Shown in pieces: positions 45,014-53,888 of a stretch of DNA of 64,000 bases. Position 1 is the first letter of the stretch. Every line of letters begins with the position of its first letter. The translations under genes were made by a program, and so were the position numbers. Source of the stretch: Aerococcus urinaehominis (lineage in GTDB: Bacteria > Bacillota > Bacilli > Lactobacillales > Aerococcaceae); the NCBI RefSeq assembly GCF_001543245.1, contig NZ_CP014163.1:744001-808000 (forward strand), given 5' to 3'. The notes below the pieces were generated by a model. That model searched no databases, was not told the DNA's origin, and saw nothing but the letters and a program-made list of their open reading frames with translations.

Positions 45014-45043
45014 GTAAGTATGAAATAAATGGGGGTTTTATAT

Positions 45044-45898
45044 ATGAAATTAAAACAGCTTAAATGGCTAGGCCTAGCCTTAGTAACCAGTCTTCTGCTA
45101 ACGGCTTGTGGCCAGACGAATAAACAAGGGGCTAGTAATATCGACGACACAAAAATTATCCGAGTTGCTACTTCTCCCGGCCCTTACAGTGAACTCTTCT
45201 TGAATGAAGTGAAACCTGTTTTAGAAGCCCAGGGCTATACGATCGAAAATCGTGATTTTGATGACTTGCAACGGGTTAATGTCGCCATTGACGAAGGTTC
45301 TATGGACCTCAATGTGGAGCAACATACGCTCTACATGTCTAATTATAATGAAGAAGCCGGTGGTAATTTAGTTGGCTTAACACCTATTCCAACCGTACCA
45401 ACAGCCATTTTTGGCGGTACCAAAGACAGCCTAGACCAGGTTCAACCTGGTGATATTGTAGCGGTTTCGGATGATCCTGCTGACATTACCCGGTCTATGC
45501 TCTTGTTAGAGAAAGCAGGTTGGATCAGCCTTGACCCTAATGTCAAGCCAATGGATATCACCGAAAATGATATTATTGAAAATAAGGCAGGCGTTGAATT
45601 CCGCTTTGTCAAACCAGCTATTATCCCTCGTAACCTAGAGGACGCAGCCTATGGTATTATCCCTGGCTCAACCTTTTATGACTCCGGCATGTCTTCAACT
45701 GATGCCCTGTTAGAGGAAGATATGCTGCCAGACCTAGAATTACAGGCAGTTACGCGCGCAGATGAAGCGGATAGCCAATGGGCCAAAGATTTGGTCGCTG
45801 TCTACCAGTCTGATGACCTGAAAGCCCGTATCCAAGAAATTAATGCAGAAAATGACCGGGTAAACTGGTTATGGCCAACCTCTCTGAAAAATAACTAG
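45044..45898 (+). CDS. MetQ/NlpA-family substrate-binding lipoprotein
   Basis: A 284-residue lipoprotein with signal and lipobox SLLLTACGQ (Cys 22). The binding domain carries VATSPGPYSELF near residue 45, DLNVEQHTLYM near 93 and AYGIIPGSTFY near 200, as in methionine-binding MetQ. No metN or metI is adjacent, so it would use a remote permease. It is transcribed alone from a strong promoter without a methionine riboswitch, so the ligand may not be methionine. The ATG at 45044 is served by GGGGG. Confidence 0.86.
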   Translation: MKLKQLKWLGLALVTSLLLTACGQTNKQGASNIDDTKIIRVATSPGPYSELFLNEVKPVLEAQGYTIENRDFDDLQRVNVAIDEGSMDLNVEQHTLYMSNYNEEAGGNLVGLTPIPTVPTAIFGGTKDSLDQVQPGDIVAVSDDPADITRSMLLLEKAGWISLDPNVKPMDITENDIIENKAGVEFRFVKPAIIPRNLEDAAYGIIPGSTFYDSGMSSTDALLEEDMLPDLELQAVTRADEADSQWAKDLVAVYQSDDLKARIQEINAENDRVNWLWPTSLKNN

Positions 45899-45909
45899 TC
45901 CAAAAAAGA

Positions 45910-46417
45910 GGGTGCGAGGACTGGCGCTCAGGAATGAATCACTGGAAGGAATTAGGCCAATAGCTACAAGCTATTGAGACTAATTTCTGAAGTGACTTCA
46001 TTCCTGCCAAGTCGAACCCGACTAAATAAGGGTGCGAGGACTGGCGTTTAGAACTGAATTCTTGGAATAAAAGACGATCAATCTCGCAGATATTGTATCG
46101 GATTTTATGAAAGGACTTCAGTTCTGCCAGACCGAACCCGACTAAATAAGGGTGTGACCAGAAGCGCTTTGAACTGAATCGTTGGAACTAGGCAGACCAA
46201 TATCTGAAAGATATTGAGTCAGTCTAGTGAAACGACTTCAGTTCAGCTTTTTGGAGCCCGACTAAAAGGGTGCGAGACTTGGCGCTCAGTAATGAATCAC
46301 TGGAAGGAATTAGGCCAATAGCTACAAGCTATTGAGACTAATTTCTGAAGTGACTTCATGCCTGCCAAGTCGAACCCGAATAAAAGGGTGTGACAAGAAG
46401 CGCTCTGAACCCAACTA
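45910..46417 (+). repeat. Array of four 115-bp hairpin elements plus a truncated fifth
   Basis: Copies at 45910-46024, 46030-46144, 46150-46264 and 46268-46382 are each exactly 115 bp; a fifth, 46386-46417, keeps only its ends. Arms differ but stay paired: AATGAA/TTCATT in copy 1, AACTGAA/TTCAGTT in copies 2 and 3; apical CAATAGCT/AGCTATTG in 1 and 4, AATATCT/AGATATT in 3. The array is the 3' UTR of the MetQ-like gene and fills the gap 45899-46495 with its terminator. Confidence 0.9.
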
Positions 46418-46442
46418 TGCCACTAATATTCGTATAAAAGCG

Positions 46443-46473
46443 AAAGCCTGGGACTTATGCCCAGGCTTTTTTT
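46443..46473 (+). terminator. Terminator ending the hairpin array
   Basis: AAGCCTGGG / CCCAGGCTT stem followed by a T-run, joined to the array by the linker TATGCCACTAATATTCGTAT. Confidence 0.88.
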
Positions 46474-46495
46474 AGATTATAAATTTTTCTTAGTT

Positions 46496-46810
46496 TTACT
46501 GACCAACATGATATTGAGCCACAGCATCAGCCATATCAGCTAAAATTTGGTCGTTCTCTCCCAGAAGGTTATAGAGGCCATCTTCCGATAAAATCCCCCG
46601 CTTTAAATCGCTGGGAATTTGCCCATCCTGATCGGCTTGCCAATCCGCCTGCCACAAAGGGCCTTCATAATAATCGACTAATTCCTGGCCTTCTGCTGAC
46701 ACCGCTAGATAGGCTGCTAGGGGGCCTTCTAAATCGGCTATAGCCTGACTGAGGCGGTCTGCTTTGGCCTCCAAATCTTTAATGCGGTCAATTCGCGCCT
46801 GGTCTGCCAT
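46496..46810 (-). CDS. DUF4298 domain protein
   Basis: A 104-residue soluble protein with an N-terminal coiled-coil-like helix (RIDRIKDLEAKADRLSQ), LVDYYEGPLWQADWQADQDG near residue 45 and GILSEDGLYNLL near 73, as in DUF4298. Function unknown. The ATG at 46810 is chosen over GTG at 46813 for its spacing to GAGGAGG. It directly follows the HAD gene. Confidence 0.75.
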   Translation of the reverse strand: MADQARIDRIKDLEAKADRLSQAIADLEGPLAAYLAVSAEGQELVDYYEGPLWQADWQADQDGQIPSDLKRGILSEDGLYNLLGENDQILADMADAVAQYHVGQ

Positions 46811-46812
46811 CA

Positions 46813-47619
46813 CTAGTCCTCCTCATAGTTAAGATTATCTTTAAAAGCCCTTGTGTAACGAGCTTGGTCGTAGCTACCATTTAAAAAGGCTTCTAAAGCA
46901 TAATCTAAGAAATGAGCCCAACTTTCCGTCTCACGACCAACCAATATTGGATAAAAGGCGATGCCCTTGCTCTCAGCTGCTCTTAAATCGCCAGGCGAAT
47001 CGCCTAAAAGCAAAATATCACTAACATCATTACCCTGGTCTAAGAGCATCTGGACTGTGGCCGGCTTAGAACCTGTTTCTTGGCAATAGTAGGCATCAGT
47101 AAATTCATCTAACTGATTCTCAACCCACTCAGCTTGAATAGTCTTTTGGCTAGAGGTTGACACAGCGTAAACTTGACCAACCTGGCTCAGCGCTTTTAGG
47201 CCAGCCCGGGCCCCTACAAAGGCCTTATAATCATCCGCATGATAATCAGCAATACCCTGATTGGTTTCCATAGACCATTGGTAGGCTTTTTTGAGATCAT
47301 CGGATTGATAAGTTTCAATAGCTTGAGCCAAACTATCCATGGATAATTGGCCACTTTGATCTACCCACGCTAGCAAGTTCTCCATATCCGGATAGCCAGC
47401 CCGCTTAAGCATGGTCGTCAAGGCGACAAAACGATTGGCCCCCCTCAGTGGACTGTATAAGTTAATTTGGGACCAGTCTGCTAAAAAACCATCTATATCA
47501 TCTACATATTGAGATAAATTAAATATCCGAATAGCATTAGGGGCCATAAAGACCTCGTGTTTAAAGACCATGGTATTAATGGTACAGCCATCTGAGTCAA
47601 CACAAAAATGTTTGGTCAT
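46813..47619 (-). CDS. HAD-superfamily hydrolase
   Basis: A 268-residue HAD phosphatase. Motif I is CVDSDGCTI at the N-terminus, motif II VSTSSQKT near 155, and motif IV LLGDSPGDLRAAE near 205. A helical cap lies between about 35 and 140. It may act on a small sugar phosphate or nucleotide; the substrate is not predictable. It follows the thioredoxin-like gene by 18 bp. Confidence 0.85.
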   Translation of the reverse strand: MTKHFCVDSDGCTINTMVFKHEVFMAPNAIRIFNLSQYVDDIDGFLADWSQINLYSPLRGANRFVALTTMLKRAGYPDMENLLAWVDQSGQLSMDSLAQAIETYQSDDLKKAYQWSMETNQGIADYHADDYKAFVGARAGLKALSQVGQVYAVSTSSQKTIQAEWVENQLDEFTDAYYCQETGSKPATVQMLLDQGNDVSDILLLGDSPGDLRAAESKGIAFYPILVGRETESWAHFLDYALEAFLNGSYDQARYTRAFKDNLNYEED

Positions 47620-47637
47620 ATGAGCACTTCCTCTCCT

Positions 47638-47958
47638 TCAATAATAGCTTAATTGGTCTAAGGCGGCCACCAAGTCTGCCCGCGGGACGACCCGGGCAAA
47701 GCGCGCCCGCTCCTGGCCAGCACCATAGAGCATAACAACTGGAATCGTAAAGACCATAAAGGCCCCAGCTAATTGCGGGAGGTCACTGAGACTAGCCTCT
47801 ATGACCACTAAGTCTGGGTAATTAGCCGTTACTTCTTCCAGCTGCGGGCGCAGAGCCTGGCAGATACCACAATTGTGACCAGTTAAATAGACTAGAACCT
47901 GGTCATTAGCCGCTATGGTTGCCTCAATATCAGCTAGGCTAGCAACTTGCTTAATCAT
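47638..47958 (-). CDS. Thioredoxin-family protein
   Basis: A 106-residue thioredoxin fold with the CGIC redox motif (GHNCGICQALRP near residue 30) and the cis-Pro region TIPVVMLY near 75. The Cys-Gly-Ile-Cys pair is unlike the WCGPC of housekeeping thioredoxin, so it may serve as a specialised reductant. The start overlaps the dehydrogenase stop by 8 bp. Confidence 0.85.
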   Translation of the reverse strand: MIKQVASLADIEATIAANDQVLVYLTGHNCGICQALRPQLEEVTANYPDLVVIEASLSDLPQLAGAFMVFTIPVVMLYGAGQERARFARVVPRADLVAALDQLSYY

Positions 47959-48889
47959 TATCAGAACCGATTTCTAAGTGGGCCTTACGCTTCACTTCAT
48001 CAGCAGAATGTTGCAACTTGGCTTCTTCTTCTGGTGTTAATGCCAACTTAACTTGTTTAATAATACCTTGGCGGCCAACCACAGCTGGATAAGACAGATA
48101 GCCTTGGTATTCTTCGCGATAATTTGAAACTGGTAAAAGGGCATGGGCATCGTTAATAATCGCAGCCGTTAAACGACAAGCCGCGGCTGCAATACCGTAA
48201 TTGGTGTAGTATTTACCAAAAATAACTGTATAGCCCCCTTGGCGGGTCTCCTCTTCTAAATCATCTAGATTTAAATCCGGTTGGTCAGCCAATAGGTCGG
48301 TAATGGGCTGGTCGAGCACCTTTACTGTCGACCAAGCGGTAAATTGAGATTCCCCGTGCTCACCCAAAGCATAACCTTGAACGGAGCGTGGATCGACATC
48401 AAAAAATTTACCAACCGCACGGTGAAGGCGGGCTGTATCAAGCAGGGTCCCGGTACCGATTACCTTTTCCTTGGCCAGTCCCGACTTCTCTTGATAAATA
48501 GTGGCAATCGCATCATTAGGATTAGTAATCACTACCAGCACCTCGTCAAAGCCCATCTCTTTTAGCTTGGGGCCATAGACGTCAAATTGGTCGTGATTAC
48601 GCTTCAACTCACCGAAGCGGTCGTAAGGTGGTTTGGCTGATAGAGAAATATCACCTAGGGCAGATATAACCACATCAGCATCCTTTAAGCCCGCAAAATC
48701 ATTCGTCCGTACCTTAGTGAAGTGGCCAAGATTATTCATGGCATCTTGAAAATCCAAGGCATCGGCCTGGAGCTTCTCTTCACGCTCATCAAACAATATC
48801 AGTTCATCAACTAACCCAGTTACAATCATTTGGTGGGCTACAGCAGCACCAACATTACCCATACCAATAATACCTACTTTTCTTGCCAT
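47951..48889 (-). CDS. L-2-hydroxyisocaproate / L-lactate dehydrogenase family enzyme
   Basis: A 312-residue LDH/MDH-family enzyme with GIIGMGNVGAAVAHQM at the start, VVITNPNDAIATI near 123 and the catalytic His in YALGEHGESQF near 185. The substrate loop ISLSAKPPYDRFGELKRN lacks the short LDH loop and resembles L-HicDH of lactobacilli, which reduces branched 2-oxo acids. It can recycle NADH during amino acid catabolism. It heads the unit with the thioredoxin-like, HAD and DUF4298 genes. Confidence 0.86.
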   Translation of the reverse strand: MARKVGIIGMGNVGAAVAHQMIVTGLVDELILFDEREEKLQADALDFQDAMNNLGHFTKVRTNDFAGLKDADVVISALGDISLSAKPPYDRFGELKRNHDQFDVYGPKLKEMGFDEVLVVITNPNDAIATIYQEKSGLAKEKVIGTGTLLDTARLHRAVGKFFDVDPRSVQGYALGEHGESQFTAWSTVKVLDQPITDLLADQPDLNLDDLEEETRQGGYTVIFGKYYTNYGIAAAACRLTAAIINDAHALLPVSNYREEYQGYLSYPAVVGRQGIIKQVKLALTPEEEAKLQHSADEVKRKAHLEIGSDND

Positions 48890-48898
48890 GTTTGCCTC

Positions 48899-49333
48899 CT
48901 ATTCGCTTGCTTTAAAATCAAAATGATACTTGTGGCCTTGGGTTAGGCTATGATAAAAGCCTTGCCCCTCATACATATGGAAAACTTGCACACTAGCAAT
49001 CGCGTCTTCTTCTGGATAAACATAATCAATATATGGATTATCACCAATCACTTCTTTTAGGCGGTCCCGACCAATCGCTTTAACCTGGCCTTCGATACGA
49101 ATGGTTTGGATTAAATAATCGTCCTTATTTAAACCAGTAATGGCAATTTTGGGATTGGCCATTAATTGTTGATAAAAATTAGTCTCAGGGCTAGTCATAA
49201 ATAGAACCCCTTGGTCATTAGCGACACCGATATTGATAAAACGACCATGGGGTTGGCCACTTTCATCTGCTGTGGCAATTACTGCCACCCCTATATCATC
49301 CTGAAGGATTTTCATGATATCTGCAACTTTCAT
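48899..49333 (-). CDS. Pyridoxamine 5'-phosphate oxidase-family flavoprotein
   Basis: A 144-residue split-barrel protein with GVAVIATADESGQPHGRFIN near the start and MTSPETNFYQQLMANPKIAI near 50, the FMN/F420-binding fold. Small proteins of this type reduce flavins or unknown substrates. The start is placed at MKVADIMK (49333), with GGAG 8 bp upstream; an extension to 49393 is less likely. It is 9 bp upstream of the HicDH-like gene on the same strand. Confidence 0.82.
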   Translation of the reverse strand: MKVADIMKILQDDIGVAVIATADESGQPHGRFINIGVANDQGVLFMTSPETNFYQQLMANPKIAITGLNKDDYLIQTIRIEGQVKAIGRDRLKEVIGDNPYIDYVYPEEDAIASVQVFHMYEGQGFYHSLTQGHKYHFDFKASE

Positions 49334-49475
49334 ACCCGTCACTCCTTTAGTCATATTTATCTTATTATACCTTAAAAGCTCGAGAAGGAACATATGACCC
49401 TAGTCCAACAATCTCTTATTGCAAGTTAGCCTTATGGAGGTCATAATAAAAGTAAAGATTAGAAAGGTGATTATT

Positions 49476-50627
49476 ATGACGAATGAACAAGCGCTAACAC
49501 TACTTCAAGATATGCTGCAAGTAGATAGCCGGGGCCAAAATGAAGCCCAAGTAATTGATATTATCCAGCCCCTCCTTGAGGACTATGATTTTACTTGCCA
49601 GCGCGTTAACTATGGTCCTGGTCGTGACCAACTATTAGCAGTCTATGACTCTGGCCAAGCCGGGCCAATATTCGGCATTGAAGGCCATACTGATGTCGTG
49701 CCAGTCGGTGACGAGGATTGGCAATTTCCTCCTTTTGCGGGCCAGGTCCATGACGGCAAAATCTATGGCCGCGGTGCCTGTGATATGAAGGGCGGTCTAG
49801 CAGCAGCTATCGCGGCAGTCATTCGCCTGCGCCAGTCAGGCTATCCTAAGCAAGGAAAAATTCAATTTATTATTACAGCAGACGAAGAAACAGGCTTAAA
49901 AGGTGCTGGCCAATTAGTTAAAGCGGGGCTGGTCCCTGAAATCGATGTCCTGGTCTGTGCCGAACCTACCAATATGCAGCTTGCTATTGCCCACAAGGGC
50001 GTTAATAGCCTGTCAATAGAGAGCATTGGTGTTTCAGCCCACTCAGCCAGAGCCCATCAAGGAATCAATGCCAACCATAAACTCCTAGACTACCTAGAGG
50101 CAGCTCGGAAGGCCTATCACCCTGAAGACTACCATGATGAACAATTAGGGCCATCCTCCATGCAAATTAATGTCCTTAGCGGTGGTAAGCAAATCAATGT
50201 AGTGCCTGACTTTGCCGAAGCCATTATTGATATGCGGACCGTTCCGAGTCAGGACCATGATGTCATGCTCAAAATATTTACTGACCTAGCTGATCAAATC
50301 ATGGCAGCGGATGATCAGGCCAATATTAAGGTGAAGCGTCTACTCGATCTTTACCCCCTCGCCACCCCTGCTGACCATATCTTTGTTCAAGCCTTTAAAG
50401 AAGTTGTCGACCAGGTAAGAAACCAAGATAGTGAACTAACTGCTATGGATGGGTCGACTGACTGTGCTGAATTTATGAAGGTCTTAGATAAGACAGCCGT
50501 TGTTATCTTTGGCCCTGGTGATTCGGCCCACCAAACAGATGAATTTATCAGTTTAACTGATTACTACCAGTGTATCGAAATTTTTGAACAAGTTTACTTA
50601 AACTGGATACAAAAACTTACTAACTAA
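49476..50627 (+). CDS. ArgE/DapE-family deacylase (M20A)
   Basis: A 383-residue zinc deacylase with EGHTDVVPVGDEDW near residue 70, GRGACDMKGGLAA near 98, TADEETGLKGA near 132 and a C-terminal GPGDSAHQTDEF. Members include acetylornithine deacetylase and succinyl-DAP desuccinylase; the substrate is open. The ATG at 49476 follows AGAAAGGTG; a 19-residue extension is rejected. It is convergent with a related gene. Confidence 0.87.
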   Translation: MTNEQALTLLQDMLQVDSRGQNEAQVIDIIQPLLEDYDFTCQRVNYGPGRDQLLAVYDSGQAGPIFGIEGHTDVVPVGDEDWQFPPFAGQVHDGKIYGRGACDMKGGLAAAIAAVIRLRQSGYPKQGKIQFIITADEETGLKGAGQLVKAGLVPEIDVLVCAEPTNMQLAIAHKGVNSLSIESIGVSAHSARAHQGINANHKLLDYLEAARKAYHPEDYHDEQLGPSSMQINVLSGGKQINVVPDFAEAIIDMRTVPSQDHDVMLKIFTDLADQIMAADDQANIKVKRLLDLYPLATPADHIFVQAFKEVVDQVRNQDSELTAMDGSTDCAEFMKVLDKTAVVIFGPGDSAHQTDEFISLTDYYQCIEIFEQVYLNWIQKLTN

Positions 50628-50632
50628 TAACT

Positions 50633-50672
50633 AAAAATCCCTAGCAATGACCAAACACTGCTAGGGATTTTT
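50633..50672. terminator. Bidirectional terminator between the two convergent deacylase genes
   Basis: AAATCCCTAGCA / TGCTAGGGATTT arms around a 12-base loop, with T-tracts on both strands. Confidence 0.85.
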
Positions 50673-50697
50673 TATCGCTACAAATAGATCTATCAAC

Positions 50698-51858
50698 CTA
50701 AGATAGGTAATTAGGGATGATTTTATTATACAGATCGATGGCTAATAAATATTCATCTACCTCGACATGCTCATCAACTTGGTGAGAAATTCCTAGCTCA
50801 CCAGGTCCATAAATTGCCAAGTCATAATCACCATCAATACGGCCAAAGTTAGAAGCATCAGTGGCACCCATAATTACTTCAACTTTAACTTCTTTATCAT
50901 TGGCTGCAATAATTTCTTTAATCAAGTCATTATCTGGTTGGGATTCTGCAGATGGATTATTTTGCAGCATATTCAGTTCTAATTCGCCACGACCCTCTGC
51001 ATTTAATTTAGCAATATTATCTTCAATAATTTTAACCACTAAATCATTGCCTGCCTCTTGAACAGTCCGGGCGTTAGCTTTTAAAACAATCTTGCTAGCT
51101 ACTGAGTTAATTTGCGTACCACCGTTAATCACAGTGTTCACATTAATGGTCCGACCTAACTGCTCATTTTCAGCACCTGCCGCGTTAAAGGCTGCATCAA
51201 AATCTTTATTAGTTGCATTAATATAATCAACCATCAACTGCAAGGCATCCACTCCTAATTCTGGCATCGAAGAGTGGGCAGCCTTACCCTTAGAAATGAT
51301 TTCATACTGGATAGACCCCTTATGGGCATTAATAACTAAATCTGTTGAGGAAGGTTCAGCAATCAAAAAGCCACTGGCCCCATCAGCATAGCCTTCTTCC
51401 ACTAGCTGTTTAGAGCCATACATGCCAATCTCTTCACCAACCGTTAAGGCTAGGCGTAGGGTACCAGAGAACGGGGCACCAGCCTCTTTTAATTCAATGG
51501 CTGACAACACTAAGGCCATAACGCCAGCCTTCATATCAGAAGCACCCCGGCCGTATAATTTACCATCATGGATTTCGGCTGCGAATGGTGGATAGGTCCA
51601 CTCAGATTCATCACCTGCTGCTACCACGTCTAAGTGGCCAGACACAACTAGCATTTTTCCTTGACCATCTTTTTGGCCTTTGACATCAGCCACTAAAGAT
51701 GACCGGCCTGGCTTATATTCGACAAGCTCACTATCAATACCATGCTCAGCTAATAAGGCTTGGATATACTTGGCTACTTCTTCTTCGTGGTCATTTTCAC
51801 TTTTAATTTTAATAATATTCTGTAAATGTTCTACTTTTTCTTCTTTAGTAAAAGTCAT
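50698..51858 (-). CDS. ArgE/DapE-family deacylase (second copy)
   Basis: A 386-residue M20A enzyme with SGHLDVVAAGDES near residue 70, GRGASDMKAG near 100, GEEIGMYGSKQL near 137 and GPGELGISHQVDEHV near the C-terminus. It is clearly distinct from the convergent neighbour and close to succinyl-DAP desuccinylase-like proteins of lactic acid bacteria. GGAGG lies upstream of the start. Confidence 0.87.
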   Translation of the reverse strand: MTFTKEEKVEHLQNIIKIKSENDHEEEVAKYIQALLAEHGIDSELVEYKPGRSSLVADVKGQKDGQGKMLVVSGHLDVVAAGDESEWTYPPFAAEIHDGKLYGRGASDMKAGVMALVLSAIELKEAGAPFSGTLRLALTVGEEIGMYGSKQLVEEGYADGASGFLIAEPSSTDLVINAHKGSIQYEIISKGKAAHSSMPELGVDALQLMVDYINATNKDFDAAFNAAGAENEQLGRTINVNTVINGGTQINSVASKIVLKANARTVQEAGNDLVVKIIEDNIAKLNAEGRGELELNMLQNNPSAESQPDNDLIKEIIAANDKEVKVEVIMGATDASNFGRIDGDYDLAIYGPGELGISHQVDEHVEVDEYLLAIDLYNKIIPNYLS

Positions 51859-52056
51859 TGATATTCCTCCTCTAAGGTATTTAGCCTGACCTTAAATTTA
51901 TTATTACCAAGTTAATTCTAACAAAAATATTGATATCTGCCTAGTTAAAAGGCTAAAATCTCACATCTTGTATTTTTAATGTTAGCTTACTTGCGAATAA
52001 TTTCTCTGGCTAGATATGGTTTGCTATAATACAGGCAAACACTAATAGGAGGGCCT

Positions 52057-52566
52057 ATGTACAAAACTAAAATAACTAGCCCACTTGGTGACCTCTGGGC
52101 CTTTTCTAGTGGCTACCAGCTTCAAGGGCTCTACCTCAATGACCAGAAAAATTATCCCTTCGCCCGGTATAACCAGAGTATTCAGGAAGATAGTTTACCC
52201 ATATTTAAGCAAACCCGAGCTGGTCTAGACCGCTATTGGTTAGGAGATACAAGTGCCTTAGACCAAATCGCCTATCATTTGCCAGTTGCTACGCCTTTTC
52301 AAAAACTAGTCTGGCAGGAAATTGCCAGTATCCCTCACGGTCAATGGCGCTCCTATGGTCAACTAGCCAAGCAAATTGCTAGCAAAAGAGGCCTTGCTAG
52401 TATGTCCAGCCAAGCGGTCGGTCAGGCTGTGGCTAAAAATCCCCTGCTGGTTATCATCCCTTGCCATCGTATTCTCGGCAAGGATGGTCAGTTAACCGGC
52501 TATGCTGGTGGCTTAGCCGCCAAGCGTTATTTACTAAAACTAGAAGGCATCAACTGGCATAATTAA
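52057..52566 (+). CDS. ogt: Methylated-DNA--protein-cysteine methyltransferase
   Basis: A 169-residue suicide DNA-repair protein with the PCHR active site (LVIIPCHRILGKDGQL near residue 130) and the helix-turn-helix segment WRSYGQLAKQIA near 102. It removes O6-methylguanine. AGGAGGG precedes the start. It converges with gloB; the ends overlap by 4 bp. Confidence 0.92.
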   Translation: MYKTKITSPLGDLWAFSSGYQLQGLYLNDQKNYPFARYNQSIQEDSLPIFKQTRAGLDRYWLGDTSALDQIAYHLPVATPFQKLVWQEIASIPHGQWRSYGQLAKQIASKRGLASMSSQAVGQAVAKNPLLVIIPCHRILGKDGQLTGYAGGLAAKRYLLKLEGINWHN

Positions 52567-53267
52567 TATTGGTCGCGTTTATCGCGTAAGGATTTAAAGG
52601 CGTCAACCGAGCCCGCATGGAAGAAAGGATTATAAGCATGCTCTTCACCAATCGTCGATGGTAGGCTAGGCTTATCTTGGCTTAATTTTTGCTCAAGCTC
52701 AGCCCTTTTGCCAGCGACCGCCATGTTATCCGGCTCAACATCCTTGGCAAATTTCAAATTGGTGAGTGAATATTCATGGCCCGCATAAACCTTCACTTTA
52801 TCAGGCAGTTTTTTAAGTTTTTGGATACCCTCATAGGCTGACTGGTAGTCGCCAGTGAAGACACGGCCACAACCGGCTAAAAAGAGCGCATCACCACAGA
52901 ATAAATGATCACCATGCAGGTAAGAGATATGGCCTTCAGTATGGCCGGCAGTTAAATAGACTTGAAAGTCTAGGTCCGCCAATTCAAAGTGATCTCCTTC
53001 AGCTAGGGTATGGTTGTTCAAATGACTGGTTTCCCCAGGGCCATAAACCACTAGGCCAGGGTAGTTAGCCTTAAGCATTTCCACGCCGTCTACATGATCA
53101 CTATGCTTATGGGTCAATAAAATAGCTACCGGTTTAAAATCAGGATGGTCAGCTAAAAAATCTAAAACTGGCTGGCCCTCACCTGGGTCAACTATAACCA
53201 CTTTTTTCGCCTGTTCTATGAGCCAAATATAGTTATCCGCTAAAGCTTTTACAGGTATAATTTGCAT
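52563..53267 (-). CDS. Hydroxyacylglutathione hydrolase-like MBL-fold enzyme
   Basis: A 234-residue MBL-fold protein with LLTHKHSDHVDG near residue 50, TAGHTEGHISYL near 105, FCGDALFLAGCGR near 122 and YAGHEYSLTNL near 155. The order matches glyoxalase II, but thiol use in this host is not known, so a different thioester may be the substrate. The ATG at 53267 has AAGGAGG upstream. Confidence 0.86.
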   Translation of the reverse strand: MQIIPVKALADNYIWLIEQAKKVVIVDPGEGQPVLDFLADHPDFKPVAILLTHKHSDHVDGVEMLKANYPGLVVYGPGETSHLNNHTLAEGDHFELADLDFQVYLTAGHTEGHISYLHGDHLFCGDALFLAGCGRVFTGDYQSAYEGIQKLKKLPDKVKVYAGHEYSLTNLKFAKDVEPDNMAVAGKRAELEQKLSQDKPSLPSTIGEEHAYNPFFHAGSVDAFKSLRDKRDQY

Positions 53268-53358
53268 ATGATTATCCTCCTTGTTAGTATCGATAAGGTT
53301 CACTGCTATTTATATTATAAGTCACTCTGGTCAAGAGACCAATCAATTCAGCTCAAAG

Positions 53359-53403
53359 GAAAAGGCTGGTGGGATTTCTTAGAAGCCCGCCAGCCTTTTT
53401 GTT
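53359..53403. terminator. Bidirectional terminator between gloB-like and ridA genes
   Basis: AAGGCTGG-T-GGG / CCC-G-CCAGCCTT arms with a 12-base loop and T-tracts both ways. Confidence 0.8.
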
Positions 53404-53408
53404 TTATT

Positions 53409-53792
53409 TTAATTATCGGATTTAACAGCAATGACTTCAATTTCAACTAAACCGCCCTTGGGCAAATCCTTAACAGCAAAGGCTGATCTGGCTGGATATG
53501 GTTGGCTAAACTGGTCAGCGTAAATCGTATTAACTGCCTCAAAGTCATTAATATCAGCCAAAAGCACAGTTACTTTTACAATATCATCCATTGCTAAACC
53601 TGCTGCTGCTAAAACGGCCTTGATATTAGCAAAGGCTTGTTTAGTTTGTTCTTCTAGGCCCTCGGCTAACTGGCCAGTTTCAGGCACTAAACCTAATTGG
53701 CCGGAGGCATAGGTCACATCACCTATTTGAATCGCTTGCGAATATGGCCCTACCGCTTGGGGTGCCTGGTCAGTATGAATTGCTTTTTTCAT
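53409..53792 (-). CDS. ridA: RidA-family 2-iminobutanoate/2-iminopropanoate deaminase
   Basis: A 127-residue YjgF/RidA protein with AVGPYSQAIQIGD near residue 12, YASGQLGLVPETG near 29 and PARSAFAVKDLPKGG near 100, whose Arg binds the substrate carboxylate. It hydrolyses reactive enamine/imine intermediates made by PLP enzymes. It stands alone, behind a good ribosome site. Confidence 0.92.
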   Translation of the reverse strand: MKKAIHTDQAPQAVGPYSQAIQIGDVTYASGQLGLVPETGQLAEGLEEQTKQAFANIKAVLAAAGLAMDDIVKVTVLLADINDFEAVNTIYADQFSQPYPARSAFAVKDLPKGGLVEIEVIAVKSDN

Positions 53793-53888
53793 GGAATCTT
53801 CCTTTCTGCTAGGTAAGCCCAGTCAATATTAGACCATTACTTGCCTGAATCTAAGTTTATCATACGTCTTTACCAGCCAGTATTCAAA

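Noticed and set aside
44906-45043. SAM riboswitch or S-box/T-box before the MetQ-like gene
   Set aside because: The promoter lies only about 30 bp before the gene, leaving no space for such a leader.
45910-46417. CRISPR-like array
   Set aside because: The period is about 120 bp with a long hairpin as the unit and no short identical repeats with unique spacers; no cas gene is nearby.
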